From Todiramphus chloris collaris (lineage: Eukaryota; Chordata; Aves; Coraciiformes; Alcedinidae): a stretch of 64,000 nucleotides of DNA. Shown here piece after piece: positions 12,401 through 24,400 of this stretch. The stretch is taken from assembly GCA_025345505.1 (NCBI GenBank), contig JANVCC010000120.1, positions 5,202,092 to 5,266,091 on the forward strand, written 5' to 3'. Every line of letters starts with the position of its first letter. Positions within the stretch are counted from its first letter, which is position 1. The notes beneath the pieces are model-generated. The model did no database searches. It had not been told where the DNA came from and was given only the letters and a program-made list of their open reading frames with translations. A program made the translations under genes and the position numbers.

Positions 12401-15400
12401 CATGAACTCCTGAAAGGCCCGAATGCGTTACTGTTTTGCAACGTTCCCCTCGAACAAGCTTTGCCCGGGTTGCGTTTCAGAGCTCCCCGCTACCTTGTGG
12501 GTGTCGATGAGGGACTGCAGAGCCTCGGCGTCATCGGGAAGCGCTCCCCGAAAGCGCAGGGACTGCTCTGCCTCCGACAGCCACTCCAGCAGCATGTGCA
12601 CGGCCGTCCGGAACTCCTCTGCCTGCAACGACAACAGCACAGGCGTCAGCCTTTCCTCCTCCTCCCCAACAGCAATCAGATGATCTTTAAGGTGCCTTCC
12701 ACCCCAAACCCTTCTGTGGTTCTATGAAAAAAGCCCTGTCTGGTGGCCTGGGTTTGGGCAGCAGCAGCAGACGGATGGGCACCTTCCTCCGCTCGGTATC
12801 CGCTGCACTGAAGAACTAAATGGTTTTAAAACCACCACAAGTACCAGTGTTCCGGTCAGTTTGGGTGGTTTAGTCTGTAAATTGCCCACTTGATGTAAGG
12901 ACTACTTAAGAGCTTTTGACCTTTTGGCTTTTTTAGCTTCAGTCTGGGTCTCTTGCACTGGACATGAGCAAACACCAGCCTGGGCAGTCTCTGATCACTG
13001 CTCCGCTCCTGCTGTGAGCGCTGGTGAGACCTTTTCATCTTCCCTTTTCAAATCAGCCTTTACTGCCTCTTCTTTGGGGAAAAGAATCAAGAAATAACTA
13101 ACACCAACCCACTGCTCTGCAGTTCTCACTGGTAACTGCTGTGGGGCTGGGGTGTCCTCCTCAGCCAGGAGATCAGGCACCGGGAAAAACCTTTTCTCTG
13201 AAGTCTGTGTTGACCTCCAGGCATGAAGCTGAAGCCTGGCAAAGTTCCCTGGGACCATTTCCACCCACAGGCTTCTGCTCACCTGCTTCAAGGCCTGTTC
13301 CAGGCGGGTCTGTTTGGACACGGACAGCTTGCAGACCGTGTCCCACCGGTTGCTCAGCTCCTGCAGCTGCACCTTCACCCAGGTCGTGTCATCCCGGCTG
13401 TTCTCGATCAGCTCCCGGCCAGAGCGCTTCAGCACCTGGACCGTCCCAGTGCGCTTCCCCAGCTCCTTCTGGAAGACCTGGAGGGAGAGAGGGCAGGAGC
13501 TGAGCAGGGCTAGTCAGTCCCAGAAGGTTGTTTCATGTGGAGGGGAAAAAAAACCCAATGGGGGACACATCACATAGTTTGGAACATGAGTTTTGAACCC
13601 ACATCGGGGACCCACCCCAAGCCAGTGTGATGGGAGGGCAGGCAGGGAGCTGGAAAGCCACAAGCAGCTCCCAAGTGCATCTCAGGGTAGGAACCCTGAC
13701 AGAAGCTGTCGTGACCCAGAGCAGACAAGCTCTGGCCCCTGCTCACGCTGCAGACAGTGGCTGCTTGAACAGATGCCCAAGTCCCAGCCAGGGATTTCAA
13801 TGTGTGACCTGATCCAAACCCAGCAGCACCAGTTTCCAAGACATGCTGGAGAGAACTGCCAAGATCAGAGTTTGTAGAGGACTACAAATTCAGCAACCTT
13901 TACAAAACTAAACCTTCAACAGATCTGCCTTTAGCATCTTGGAAGAACAGAGTTCCAGTTCCTGTAACCTTCCCAGTCATGTAAAAAGCTCCTTCCCACT
14001 CCCACTGGTTGACCCTCCTTGTCGATGGCAGCAAAGCAAAGCAGCACCACACAGAGCTCTGCAGCAAGGCACCAACTCTGGCTCCTCTGTTCTTTGGCTC
14101 TTGGGGAAGACAAGCCCTCCTCATGTCTCAGAGAAGAGCTGGAAAAGGTGCTCTCACCTTGTGAGCATCCATCAGGTTCATGACGAGATCCAGGTCACCG
14201 TGGACAGGCTGGTCTTCAGCTAGCTGGGGTTCCACCTTGTAGAGCCAGTCCACCAAGGCTTGCAGTGCATCCATGAACTGGCCAGAGAACAACAGGGCTT
14301 CTTCCAGCTTGTGCTGCCTGAAAAACAAATAACCCCGTGAACTTCCATGAGCAAACTCACCTCCTTTTGTCATGTCCCAGTGACCTCCCTCCAGCCACCC
14401 CACGAAATCACCTCCCCTCCTCTGCTCTCCCCTTCGACAAGAGTCTTTGGGTGTTGGTACAAGGTGGGGGCTGGACTTACCTTTCCACAGACTTGCCACA
14501 CACTGTGTCCCACTTATCCCGGACTTCTCCCAGTAAATTGTCCAGCTTTTGAGTGTCATCTGGAAGCAAGGCTTTTTCTTTGAGGGCTCTGCCCGTTCTG
14601 ATGGTGGTGTCGTAGACAGGCTGCTTACCACCCAGAGTCTTCTGGAACTCCTGGGAACCAGAGAGAAAACAAAACTGCTTCAGAAAGCCCGGCTCTCTGA
14701 AGATGCCCAGCGGGAGGTTTTCCATGGCAGCGGTAGGTGTGGACATGCCTTGCCCCTGTCCTGATCCAGAGCTGATGCTGCCCTGCTCCCCCTCCTCCCA
14801 ACGAAGCACCTTCTACCCAGCAACCAGCACCAGCCTGGCTTTGGCAAAGCTCTACCTTGTGTTTGGAGAGCTGGAGCTTGATTTTGTCAGGATCATTGGA
14901 AATCTCCAGCTCTGAGTCCAGGTGATTCTCTGCATCCTCCAGCCAATCAATCAGTTTCTTCCAAGCTTCGTGGAACTGCAAAGAAACAGGAGCAAGTCTG
15001 AAACTTAACACTGGTGGTGTCCCCAGTCCCCTTCTGGTCTCAGGACTGCCTGCCCTCCAAAGCCGGGGGTACCTCAGTCTCTGTCACACCCTTCCCATGT
15101 TTCTCACCTGCTTGGCTCGCTTCCTGGCATCATCAAGAGCCCGTCCCCGCTCCACCGAGCGCTGGACAACCTTCTCCCAGCGAGACTGGACGCTCACAAG
15201 TAGGTTCTTGATCAACACGACATCCTGCTTTTGACTGAGAAACTTCAGCTGGTTCCCAGTTTGATCCAGCTCAATGATCCGATCCCGATGAGCGTTCACC
15301 TCATTGGCAAACACCTGCAAATGGCAGAGATGTCCACGTCCTCCTATCCGTAAGGAGAGCTGGACGTGCTTGGGAGCAGCCGGTGGGCGTAGGGGAGATC

Positions 15401-18400
15401 GTAGGATGTTTTGGGTTGGAAGGGACTTTTCCACGTCTCTCCTGTTCTGAGGATTCCCAAGCTGGCCCCAGCGCTGCAGGGGATCTCCCCAGAGCCCTGG
15501 GAGCAGAGGGGCAGGATCCCCCCCTCCCCTGCTGCTGGGGCTGCAGCCCAGGGTGTCATTGGCCTCCAGTTTCTCCCCCCAGCACCCCCAGGCCCTTCTC
15601 TGCAGGGATCTCTCCAGCCCCTCACCCCCAGCCTGGGCTGGTACTGGGGGTCACCCGAAGCCAGGGGCAGGACTTTGCCCGTGGCCTTGTTGAACCCCAG
15701 GCTCCCTCCATCCCGGGGAGCTGCCGGATGCCCACGGCACCGGTACCTTGTGCTCGTCGATCTGGGCCAGCACGGCGTTGAGGATGAGGCTGGCGGGGGG
15801 TGCGACGTTCAGGCTCTGCTCGGCCAGCGTCAGCCAGTTGATGAAGTCCTGGAGGGAGTTCTGGAAGTCGGTGGCCAGGGCCAGTGCCTCCTCCAGCTTC
15901 GCCTGCCGCAGCGGGGAGGGGGGAAAAGGAAGGAGGAGGGGGGAAGGAAAAAAAAAATGCAAACAAAACACAAGACGGAGGGTGAGAGCTCACGAGCTGC
16001 AGCTTCACAGAGGCAGCCTTTGTGTCCCTCGAGCAGGAACCTCATCGCCTCGGCCCGGGAACGCGACTTGTTTACCAAGGGGAGGGGGTCTCGGTGAAAG
16101 CCACCGCTCGCTTTCAAAACAAGAATCACCCCTGAAAGGGGAGACCTTCATGGGCACACGAGCAGCTGCGTCACCCTCAGCTTCCTGAGAAAGGGCTCGC
16201 CGTGGGGGGAGCGCCTCGGGAAGTGGGGTGGATGATATTTCGATGGGAACAGCTGCAGCACCGCAAATTTATTCTGGGCTGAGGCCACCGCGTCCCTTGG
16301 TTTATCTCATCGCCGGCCAAAAGCCTCGGATGGAGTCGGCTCGGAGGAGGACTTGGCCCTGCTGTCTCACAGAGGACCAACAAAGCCTGCCTTTCAGAGC
16401 CACGGGAGGTTTCTTCCCACCTCTCCTCTAAATTAACCCAGAATGCAATTTTACTCTCATTTTCTGTGTGATTTAAGCAACTCTGAAGACTATCTAGAAA
16501 AAAACCCAATTGCAGCTTGGCTCTCAGGCAGCACCATCTGAAAGGTGAACTCAACCCGTGCAGCCAAGAGAGGGGTCGTCTGATGAAACCACCCCATCCC
16601 TCCTCTCCAGCCCTGACCGCTTTCATCCCCCCGAGGCAAGCAGAGCAGGAAAGCTGGGAGCTGTCAGAGCAGCTCACGGGGCAAGGGTGGACGGCATCTC
16701 TTCACCAACACTACCTTTCTCTCCTCCATCTTGGTGCTGACCAGGCACCACTTCTGCTCCAGCAGCGCAACGCTCTGCTCCGTCTTCGAGCCGGAGCCGG
16801 AGTCATCGCGGTTCAGCAGCATCAGTCGCCCCTTGGCCAGCAGCTGACTGTAGGTGTCCTCCTTGGCTTTGAACTGGCTGTACAGCTCCTGCAAAGGAGG
16901 CACCACTGAAGGGTTAGACAAGGGAAGAGCTCGGAGCTTGCCGTGGCACGGGGGGAGGAGAAAATGAGGTTCAGGGCAGGCAGCAAAGTGCCAGCAGTGT
17001 GGCACTCTGGGGAGAGAGAGGTGGTTAAAGCATCGTGACGCTCGTCCCAGGCATCAAGTGCAAAAGTATTGGTAGGAAGAGAGCAGAGAAGGAGCCTTCT
17101 TCCCACCAGACACAGCAGGGAGAAGCTTCAGTGCTGATATTTGACAGACAGGAACTTGCTGAATTAAAAGCATTAAAAATAAAAGGAAAAAGAAAAAGGA
17201 AAAAAGAAAAAGAAATTACCATGTGGGCATTGAGTTGTTCCCGGGCAGTTTCTGGCAGACCTCCCGTGGGTTTTGATGCCGACAATTGGCTCTCCATCCT
17301 CGTTAGCCACAGGAGGAAGTCTTCAATCTCACCATGGAAACCCTGGGCCTGTTGGGGAACGTATCACCGGCCAGGGATCAGATGACATCAGCCACCATTG
17401 ATCACGGGCCAGGGCTAACGCCGCGTGCGCTTTGAAACCAGATAAAGAGGCAGAGCTGGATGGGGCATCCTTGGCCAGGTGGGTGCCTGGTCCCTGCCCT
17501 GCTTCTGAGGGCAACCACCACCAACCACCCCAGGACTAAGAGTTAAGTCAAAAACTTGCATGACAACCATCCCAGTGTCTCTCCAACTCTCTCCCCCTTT
17601 GTTCCCCTCCCACCAGGCAGACCCTCAGCAGCAATGCCCTGGGCAGGGGGGGTACCCCGGGCACGTCTCCCCGACCTGCTGGAGCGTGGACTGCAGCTGC
17701 TGCTCCCTCTCCTCTGTCTTCTGCAGCACCGACTCCCAGCAGGAGTTGAGCTTCTCCAGGCGGTTCCGCAGGCTGCTGGCATCGTCCCCTGCGCTCGACT
17801 CCAGCAGCTCGTTGCCCGCTTTGTTCACCGTCTCCACGGTGGCTTGGTGGGCCAGGACGTCATTCTTCAGCACCTAGAGGAGATGGGGTGGGCAAACGTT
17901 GGGCAGCGCTCGAGAACCCTCCTGCAGGCTCTCAAGGCCTCGAACTGACTCAAAAAACCTTCAGGAGAAATAAAAGCCTTCGATGGGAAGAGAGCAGAAA
18001 CAGCCCTGGAGCAGGAGCACTCACGTGGTGCTTCGCGAGTTCAACCTCGATGACTTTTGGGTCTCCGCTGATGGGTTTCTGCGCGTCGAGCAGCTCCTCG
18101 GTGTGGGTCAGCCAGGCCATCAGCTCTGCCAAGGCATGCTGGAACTGGCCGAGTGCCAGGAGGGCAGCTTCTAACTTATGCTGGGCAAAGACAGGGATGG
18201 AAAAGGAAAGTTGTAAGTTGGGAAGGAGGGGACCAGCCCAGTGAGTTCAACCCCACGCTTGCAAGGTTCCAGATCTTCTCCCTACCTGTCTGTGAGCAAT
18301 TTTCTCGCCCAGATTCTCCCAGAGGTGTTTCAGCTCTGTCAGTGGTTCCTTTATGATGTCTCTGTCTGTCTCATCCGTAGCTTTTTTTAGCATCAGTTCA

Positions 18401-21400
18401 CCTTGGTGATTAAGCTTTTCCATCTCAATCTGCTGCTGGTAAACCTCCATTTTAAACTCCTGCCAAAATAAGCGGGACAAAAACCGGCACGAAATGAATC
18501 ACCGGAGCGCGAGCGGCGAGCGGCAAAGCGAACGCCCCGGAGCTGGGCCCACGGGGCCTGCGGTACCTTCATCTCGTTCATCTGCTCCTTCACCGTGCTG
18601 AGGTCGGTGCCGACGGGGGACATGTTGCAGAGCTTGATGACGGCGTTGTCCAGCCAGTCGAACATGGCCTGGAAGGAGAGCGGGCGTCAGGGGCGAAGGG
18701 AACGGCAGAGAGAGAGAGATCCCCCCCGAGATGGGGCTGCTGCTCCCCACAGGGAGCCGTGAAACTCGGCTCTTGGGGCAGGGAAGGTTGGTCAGCGCTC
18801 ACTTTTCCAAGCCCTTCCCTCTGCTGCTACCAGCACGCCGACCTGACGCAGCCAGGATCATCACAGAGTCAGGAATAAATAACAAGGTTGGGAAAGACCT
18901 TCAAGATCATCAAGTCCAACCGTCTACTCAAGGTTATCGTGGCCACTGAGCCATGTCCTGTTTGAACACTTCCAGGGATGGTGACTCCAGCCCCTCCCTG
19001 GGCAGTTCCAAGGGCCTCACCACTCTTTCAGTATTGAATTTTTTCCTCGTGTTCAACCTGAACCTCCCCTGGTACAACTTAAACCCATTTCCTCTCCTAT
19101 CGCTAGCTCCTTGGGAGAAGAGACCAACACCTACCTCACTCCAACCTCCTGTCAGGGAGCTGGAGAGAGCAGTGAGGTCTCCTCTCAGCCTCCTCTTCTC
19201 CAGGCTAAACAACCCCAGGTCCCTCAGCCGCTCCTCATAAGACCTGTTCTCCAGATCCCTCACCAGCTTCTCTTCTCCAGATCCCTCACCAGCTTCTCTG
19301 GACCTGCTCCAGCCCCTCAGTGTCCCTCCTGTGCTGTGGTGCCCCAAACTGGACACAGTACTCAAGCTGTGGCCTCCAGCACAGGGGCAAGATCACTTCC
19401 CTGCTCCTGCTGGACACACTGTTTCTGATCCAGGCCAGGATGCTGGTGGCTTTCTTGGCCACCTGGGCACACTGCTGGCTCACGTTCAGCTGGCTGTCCA
19501 CCAGCACCCCAGGTCCTTTTCCATCAGGCAAGTTTCCAGCTACTCCTCCCCAAGCCTGGAGCATTTCCTGGGGTTGTTGTGGTCAAAGTGCAGGACCCAG
19601 CACTTGGCCCAAAGTTCCTGCTTGGTGCAGAAACGAAGACAGACTTGGGAAGACAAACGCGGTCAAGTATCTGCCCTTCCTTGGAGCTGGCTGTTGAGCT
19701 CAGGCTCTATCAGAGCCTGCAAACACTCGCCCAGGAGATGTTTTCTGCTTCGCATCAGTGCAAACCCCAGCACAGCTCCAGGGAGAGGGTTCACAGTGGT
19801 GCTCCCCTGGTCTACCCACTCCACGCAAGCAGCCCTGCCTCTTACTTGAAGTGTATCTTGGTATTGCACGGCCGACTGCATGGCTTCTTCCAGCTTTTCA
19901 AGCCTCTCCTTCCACGTCTTGTTTAGGTTTTCCCACGCGTTGTTCATCTGCAGAACACAAGATTGCCCTCAAAATTCGTCCGGCTCTTCTGCTGGAGCTC
20001 CCACTTGTTCCTACCCGATTTGATCTGAAGCTGCTGGGTTGCCTACCTCATCAATGCTCTTCTTCACTTCTGGTTTCTCAGTTTCGCCACAGGCAAAAAT
20101 TAAATCAGTCCCGAGGAGTCGGATGAACTCCAGCTCTTCGTGCAAGCCGTCCGTCTCCTCCTTAATAGTCTGCAAACAACACAGCGACAAAAGAAACAGG
20201 CTTATTATTAAATGCTCTTCCAAAATTGCCCCGTGAAGGCCTAAAGCACAGAGTGTCCTTCCTGCTCTGGCATCCGACAGCCCCCAGGAGCGGGTTACAC
20301 GGTGAGCCGGTGACCAACCCGCTCACCAGCATTGCCACCACCACCAGCCCGCTCTGCCCCAACCTCTGGCCACAGCTGCTGCGTGCAGGGGTTGGAGGAA
20401 CTAAAATAAGGACATCTGGATTTAGCCTGAGGTGTGCCTGCAGTGCCTGGCTGAAGCTGCTGTTTACAAGAGCTGTCCTGTTTACGGGAGGGTTTTGTCA
20501 ACGCAAAAATTCATTTTTCAGACTCACAAGTTGCAAACCAAAGTCAGCATGGTTAGAAAAGGGAAGCAGCAAAGACAAACTTAGCAAAGAGGGAAGAAAC
20601 ATCCCCCCTCCCCGAGGTCCAAGTCAAGCTAAACCCACCCGAAGTGGGTTCCACTGCGTATTTTACACAACCAACGCCATGCAAATCCCAGCCCATCCAG
20701 CTTTACGCTTCTCGCCGGTCTCGCCAAAACCTGACTGCACACTTCCCACGCCAGACAGCGCTGGGATGCCTTCGGCTCAGCCTGGGAGCAGAACCGTGCG
20801 CTCAAAACGAGTGGGCACACAACTCTGACCGCACGCTTGACGAGCTTCCCAAAACAGTAGCAGATAAAGCCAATAAAGCATCATCTCCCTGTCTGGAACA
20901 GGGGGTGGAAGTGGTGGGGAGGGATATGTGAAGGACAATTCTGTTTGGTTTTTTTTCTTTCCTTTCCCTTGCAGTTCCAAAGTGCAATGGGAATAACATC
21001 TTGTAATCCGACTGACTGGCAACAAACATTTGACAGCCACCTCTGGCCACGCTCGTAGCTAGGGTCTGTCCCAAGTTAGCTTAAGCTGGGTGCAGACAAG
21101 CTCCAGACAGAGGTACAGCCCCGTGGTCCTCACCTCTGCCGCTTCCACCTGCTGCTTGATGATGGAGGGGTCAATGCCTGGGCTCTCCAGGTCGTGCACA
21201 ATGTCCTGCGTGTCTTTGATGGTAGTCAGGAGGGCTGCCATGTCGTACCAGAACTTCTCTGCGAGCTCCAGGACATCAAGGAACTTCATTTCACGTTCCT
21301 CTGCCCGAGCTTTGATGTCTTCCCAGAAGAAGACCATCTGATCCAACTTATCCTGGATTACTGAGGAAGGGCATGAAAACATTCAGTGAAGAAGAAAACC

Positions 21401-24400
21401 TTTTTACAACTCAAAAGCATTCTGTGAACGCTTTCCACTTCGAAACAGCCAAGAGAACGGACATTAGATGACCAGGGACTATCAGAGCATTAACTCCAAG
21501 AGATGCTGAGGGACATGAGAAACTCCAGCTTGCAGAAACGAAGCCTTTATTTATGTGCAGGCAAGCTTGGGGCAAATTTGCCCGCATACTCTCCTCCAAC
21601 GAACCTCTGTTCTGGCCACCTCTAGCGTGAAGTCTACGCTCACTCAGTCCATGAGCTGGCTGTTGAGCTGCCAAGAAAGGTGCCAATTAGTGCCAATCGT
21701 GTTGACAGGTCTTTTTGTGCTGGGGATGTTCCTTCCCTCCATTAGATGCTGAATCGACACCAGCAAATCATTTCACAGGGGCCACCCACAGTTGCCACAA
21801 GAGACCAGCTCAGGGTGAGGGCTCAGCTCGGATGAGTTGGAACCTTTGCCTGAGAAGCCACAAATACTTCTTCCTCCTCTGCCTGATGCCACCCTGTCTG
21901 CTCCAGATGGAAGCAAGCACCAGACATCTCCATACAGAGGACTCATCCTTCCTCCCGAGGTCAAGAGACCCTCTGAAACACACCCCTGGGCCACCCCCAA
22001 GCCTCCCCGACAGTGACGGAGCCGTGGTTTGGGTAGGAGAAGCTGGGCACTGCTACCAGCTACCCAGCCAGCACCTCCTGCTAACTCCTGAGCGCAGATA
22101 CCTTTTGCTGCCAGGTCCTTGTCCGCCCCCTGCGATCGGCCGATCAGCTCCTCCCCGCGACGTTTCAGAGCCTCGAAGGACGGCTGCAGCTTCTCCAGCT
22201 CCACCGCGGCCGTCTTGTTCTCGCTGATGCACTCCCGGATCTTATCGACCTCGGCGGGGATGAGGGGGGGCATGCGCAGGCGGGACGAGAGGCTCTCCAG
22301 CGTCTCCAGCATGGGCTCGATCTTGTCGTGGAACTGGAGACAGAGCGAGTCCGTCAGGGGCAGGCGAGGAGAGATCCAGCAGGGCCGCGTGGCTGCCACG
22401 GGACCGAGCGACGCCGCGTTGCTCCCCGCCTGCGCCATGGCCCTCGGCACTGTGCCCAGCGGCCTCTCAGAGAGGACAGCCGTGGCCTGGCCTCTTGGAC
22501 AGGAAAGCCACGGTCTGGCCTCTCAGACAGGACAGCCACGGCCTGGCCTCTCGGCGAGGAAAGCCATGGCCTGGCCTCTCAGACAGGACAGCCATGGCTT
22601 GGCCTCTCAGACAGGACAGCCATGGCCTGGTCTCTCGGACAGGACAGCCATGGCCTGGCCTCTCGGCAAGGACAGCCATGGCCTGGCCTCTCAGTGAGGA
22701 CAGCCATGGTCTGGCCTCTCGGCGAGGACAACCATGGCCTGGCCTCTCGGCGAGGACAACCATGGCCTGCAACAGCGATTCCACCTGCAGCCTCCCGCCC
22801 ACCTCCGCTGCCGGCGGCCCGGGGCTGTGCCACCTCCAACCACGCGCCAGCCGTCCAGCCTCGCACAGCCGGCAGCTGGCAACCAAAGGCGGCAGCGATT
22901 TGTCACCGGCTCCGACTCCATAAAATTCAGGGTTTAGTTTGGGGTTTGTTTTTTTTTTATTTTTTGGAGCGGATGAGCAAACCCGACCCCGGCTGCGGGA
23001 GCGTGGGCGCTGCAGGAAAAGCTCCCGCGTTCGGTGCCGACGGAAACCTCTGCCTGGTGCCACCCCGGGCAGGGCAGCGGGAAGCGGCGGGAGGCTGCGT
23101 GCGCGCGGGGAGCAGCGAGCTGCCACGGAGCCGGGGCTCCGACACAAGCAGAACCAGAAAGCCAAGAGTGAGGGAGGAAGGGGGTCTAGCTGGGTTGTTT
23201 TTATTATTATTATTATTATTTAAAAGGAAAAGTCAACTTTGGCCTTAAAGAACCCAAAGCATCTCTGCTGGTGAGCAGGACAGTTCTGCCAGCGCCGGTT
23301 CCTCCTCTTCCTCAGCGCTGGCTTTCGCCACGTCCCAGGCTCCACCAGCAGAGAGGAGACGAGCTCCTGGGGCAAAGTTGATCAGCGGGACACTGGCTCA
23401 GCCAACAAGCAGGAGCGACCCAGCCAGCCCAGCTCGAGCCGAAAGCTCCGTGCAGCCGGGGTAAACCGCTCAGAAAGAAAAGCCACCGCTTTGCAGGAAG
23501 CATTCCCAGCAGAAGCTGGCCGAGGCTGGGACCAGGCAGCAATGCAACACAAGCCATCTCAGAAACCTCATTTCAGGCCCCCAGAGTTAATTTTGAAGCG
23601 TGTTTTTGCTGAGCTGTGCGTGGGCCAGAAATAAAAAGTCTGGGTATAAAACAGAATCAGCCCAAAGGAAGAGGGTAAAGGAAGGTGGGTGGTGGTGGGG
23701 CTTACCTCTGTAATCTGCAATGGTGGGGCGCAGTCAACACAAGAATGAAATGGGACCATGTGGGGAGGACGGGCACAGGCAGCAACACACACAGACAACA
23801 CATTCCACAATGGGAGTGAGAGATGAGACGGGAGGGGAGGTGTGGGGGGGGGGGGAGAAACTCGGAGTTAATACAAGTGCAAACCACAAGAAGTGACTAC
23901 ACAATACAAGGAATAAAAACCTAGACGTGACAAGAAACCGACTGTGCTACGGTTAACGTGGGGTGAAATGAAACCTTACTGGGGGTTACAAAGCAACTCT
24001 TCACCCCTTTTCTGGCCTCTGCCAGGAGTGTCTTCCCTTCCTTTTCTGCCAGAAGTCTCTGCCCTTCCTTTCATACCTGCTCCTGCAGTCACTGACCTTC
24101 TCTGGAGATGCCCAGACCCTGGAGGTGACCACTAACTCTCCCATACAAAGCATCCCGTGGCCATTCGCTGCACGCACAGCTTATCAGAAATGAAACTTAT
24201 CTCTTTAGAGAGGCTCTCGGGGCTCTTCCAACCTTGGGTGGATGCCAAAACAGCCTCTTTGAACGAGCATCGTTATTGAGGTCGTAAAAAGTTATTACCC
24301 TGTTTACTACATCAAGATCCAAACGCCTGCTCCCCGGCTTCCGCAGCCGGCGCTGAGCAGGAGGAAGCCACCCCTGGAGGTGTCTGACCACGCTGCGCCT

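Larger units (their letters stand above)
12623..14157 (-). other. Introns w37/w38 and w36/w37
   Basis: Two introns of 660 and 680 bases flank exon w37 (13283-13477). Apart from the CR1 tail remnant I see nothing in them. Confidence 0.6.
15903..17675 (-). other. Introns w31/w32, w30/w31 and w29/w30
   Basis: Three introns of about 812, 331 and 327 bases. The first has a short A-run with GGAAGG purine context near 15915-15960; I recognise no transposon or exon in any of them. Confidence 0.6.
22334..23705 (-). other. Intron w21/w22, 1.4 kb
   Basis: It holds the 28-bp minisatellite at 22463-22769, a GC-rich CpG-containing stretch to about 23150, and an (ATT)n run at 23200-23221. No exon is seen. 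Confidence 0.75.

Noticed and set aside
22463..22769. CRISPR-like regular repeat
   Set aside because: Head-to-tail units without spacers in a vertebrate intron: a minisatellite.
22328..23248. 306-residue plus-strand ORF with a 28-residue repeat
   Set aside because: It is the 28-bp minisatellite read through three frames; the minus strand is equally open and no start, splice or family evidence exists.
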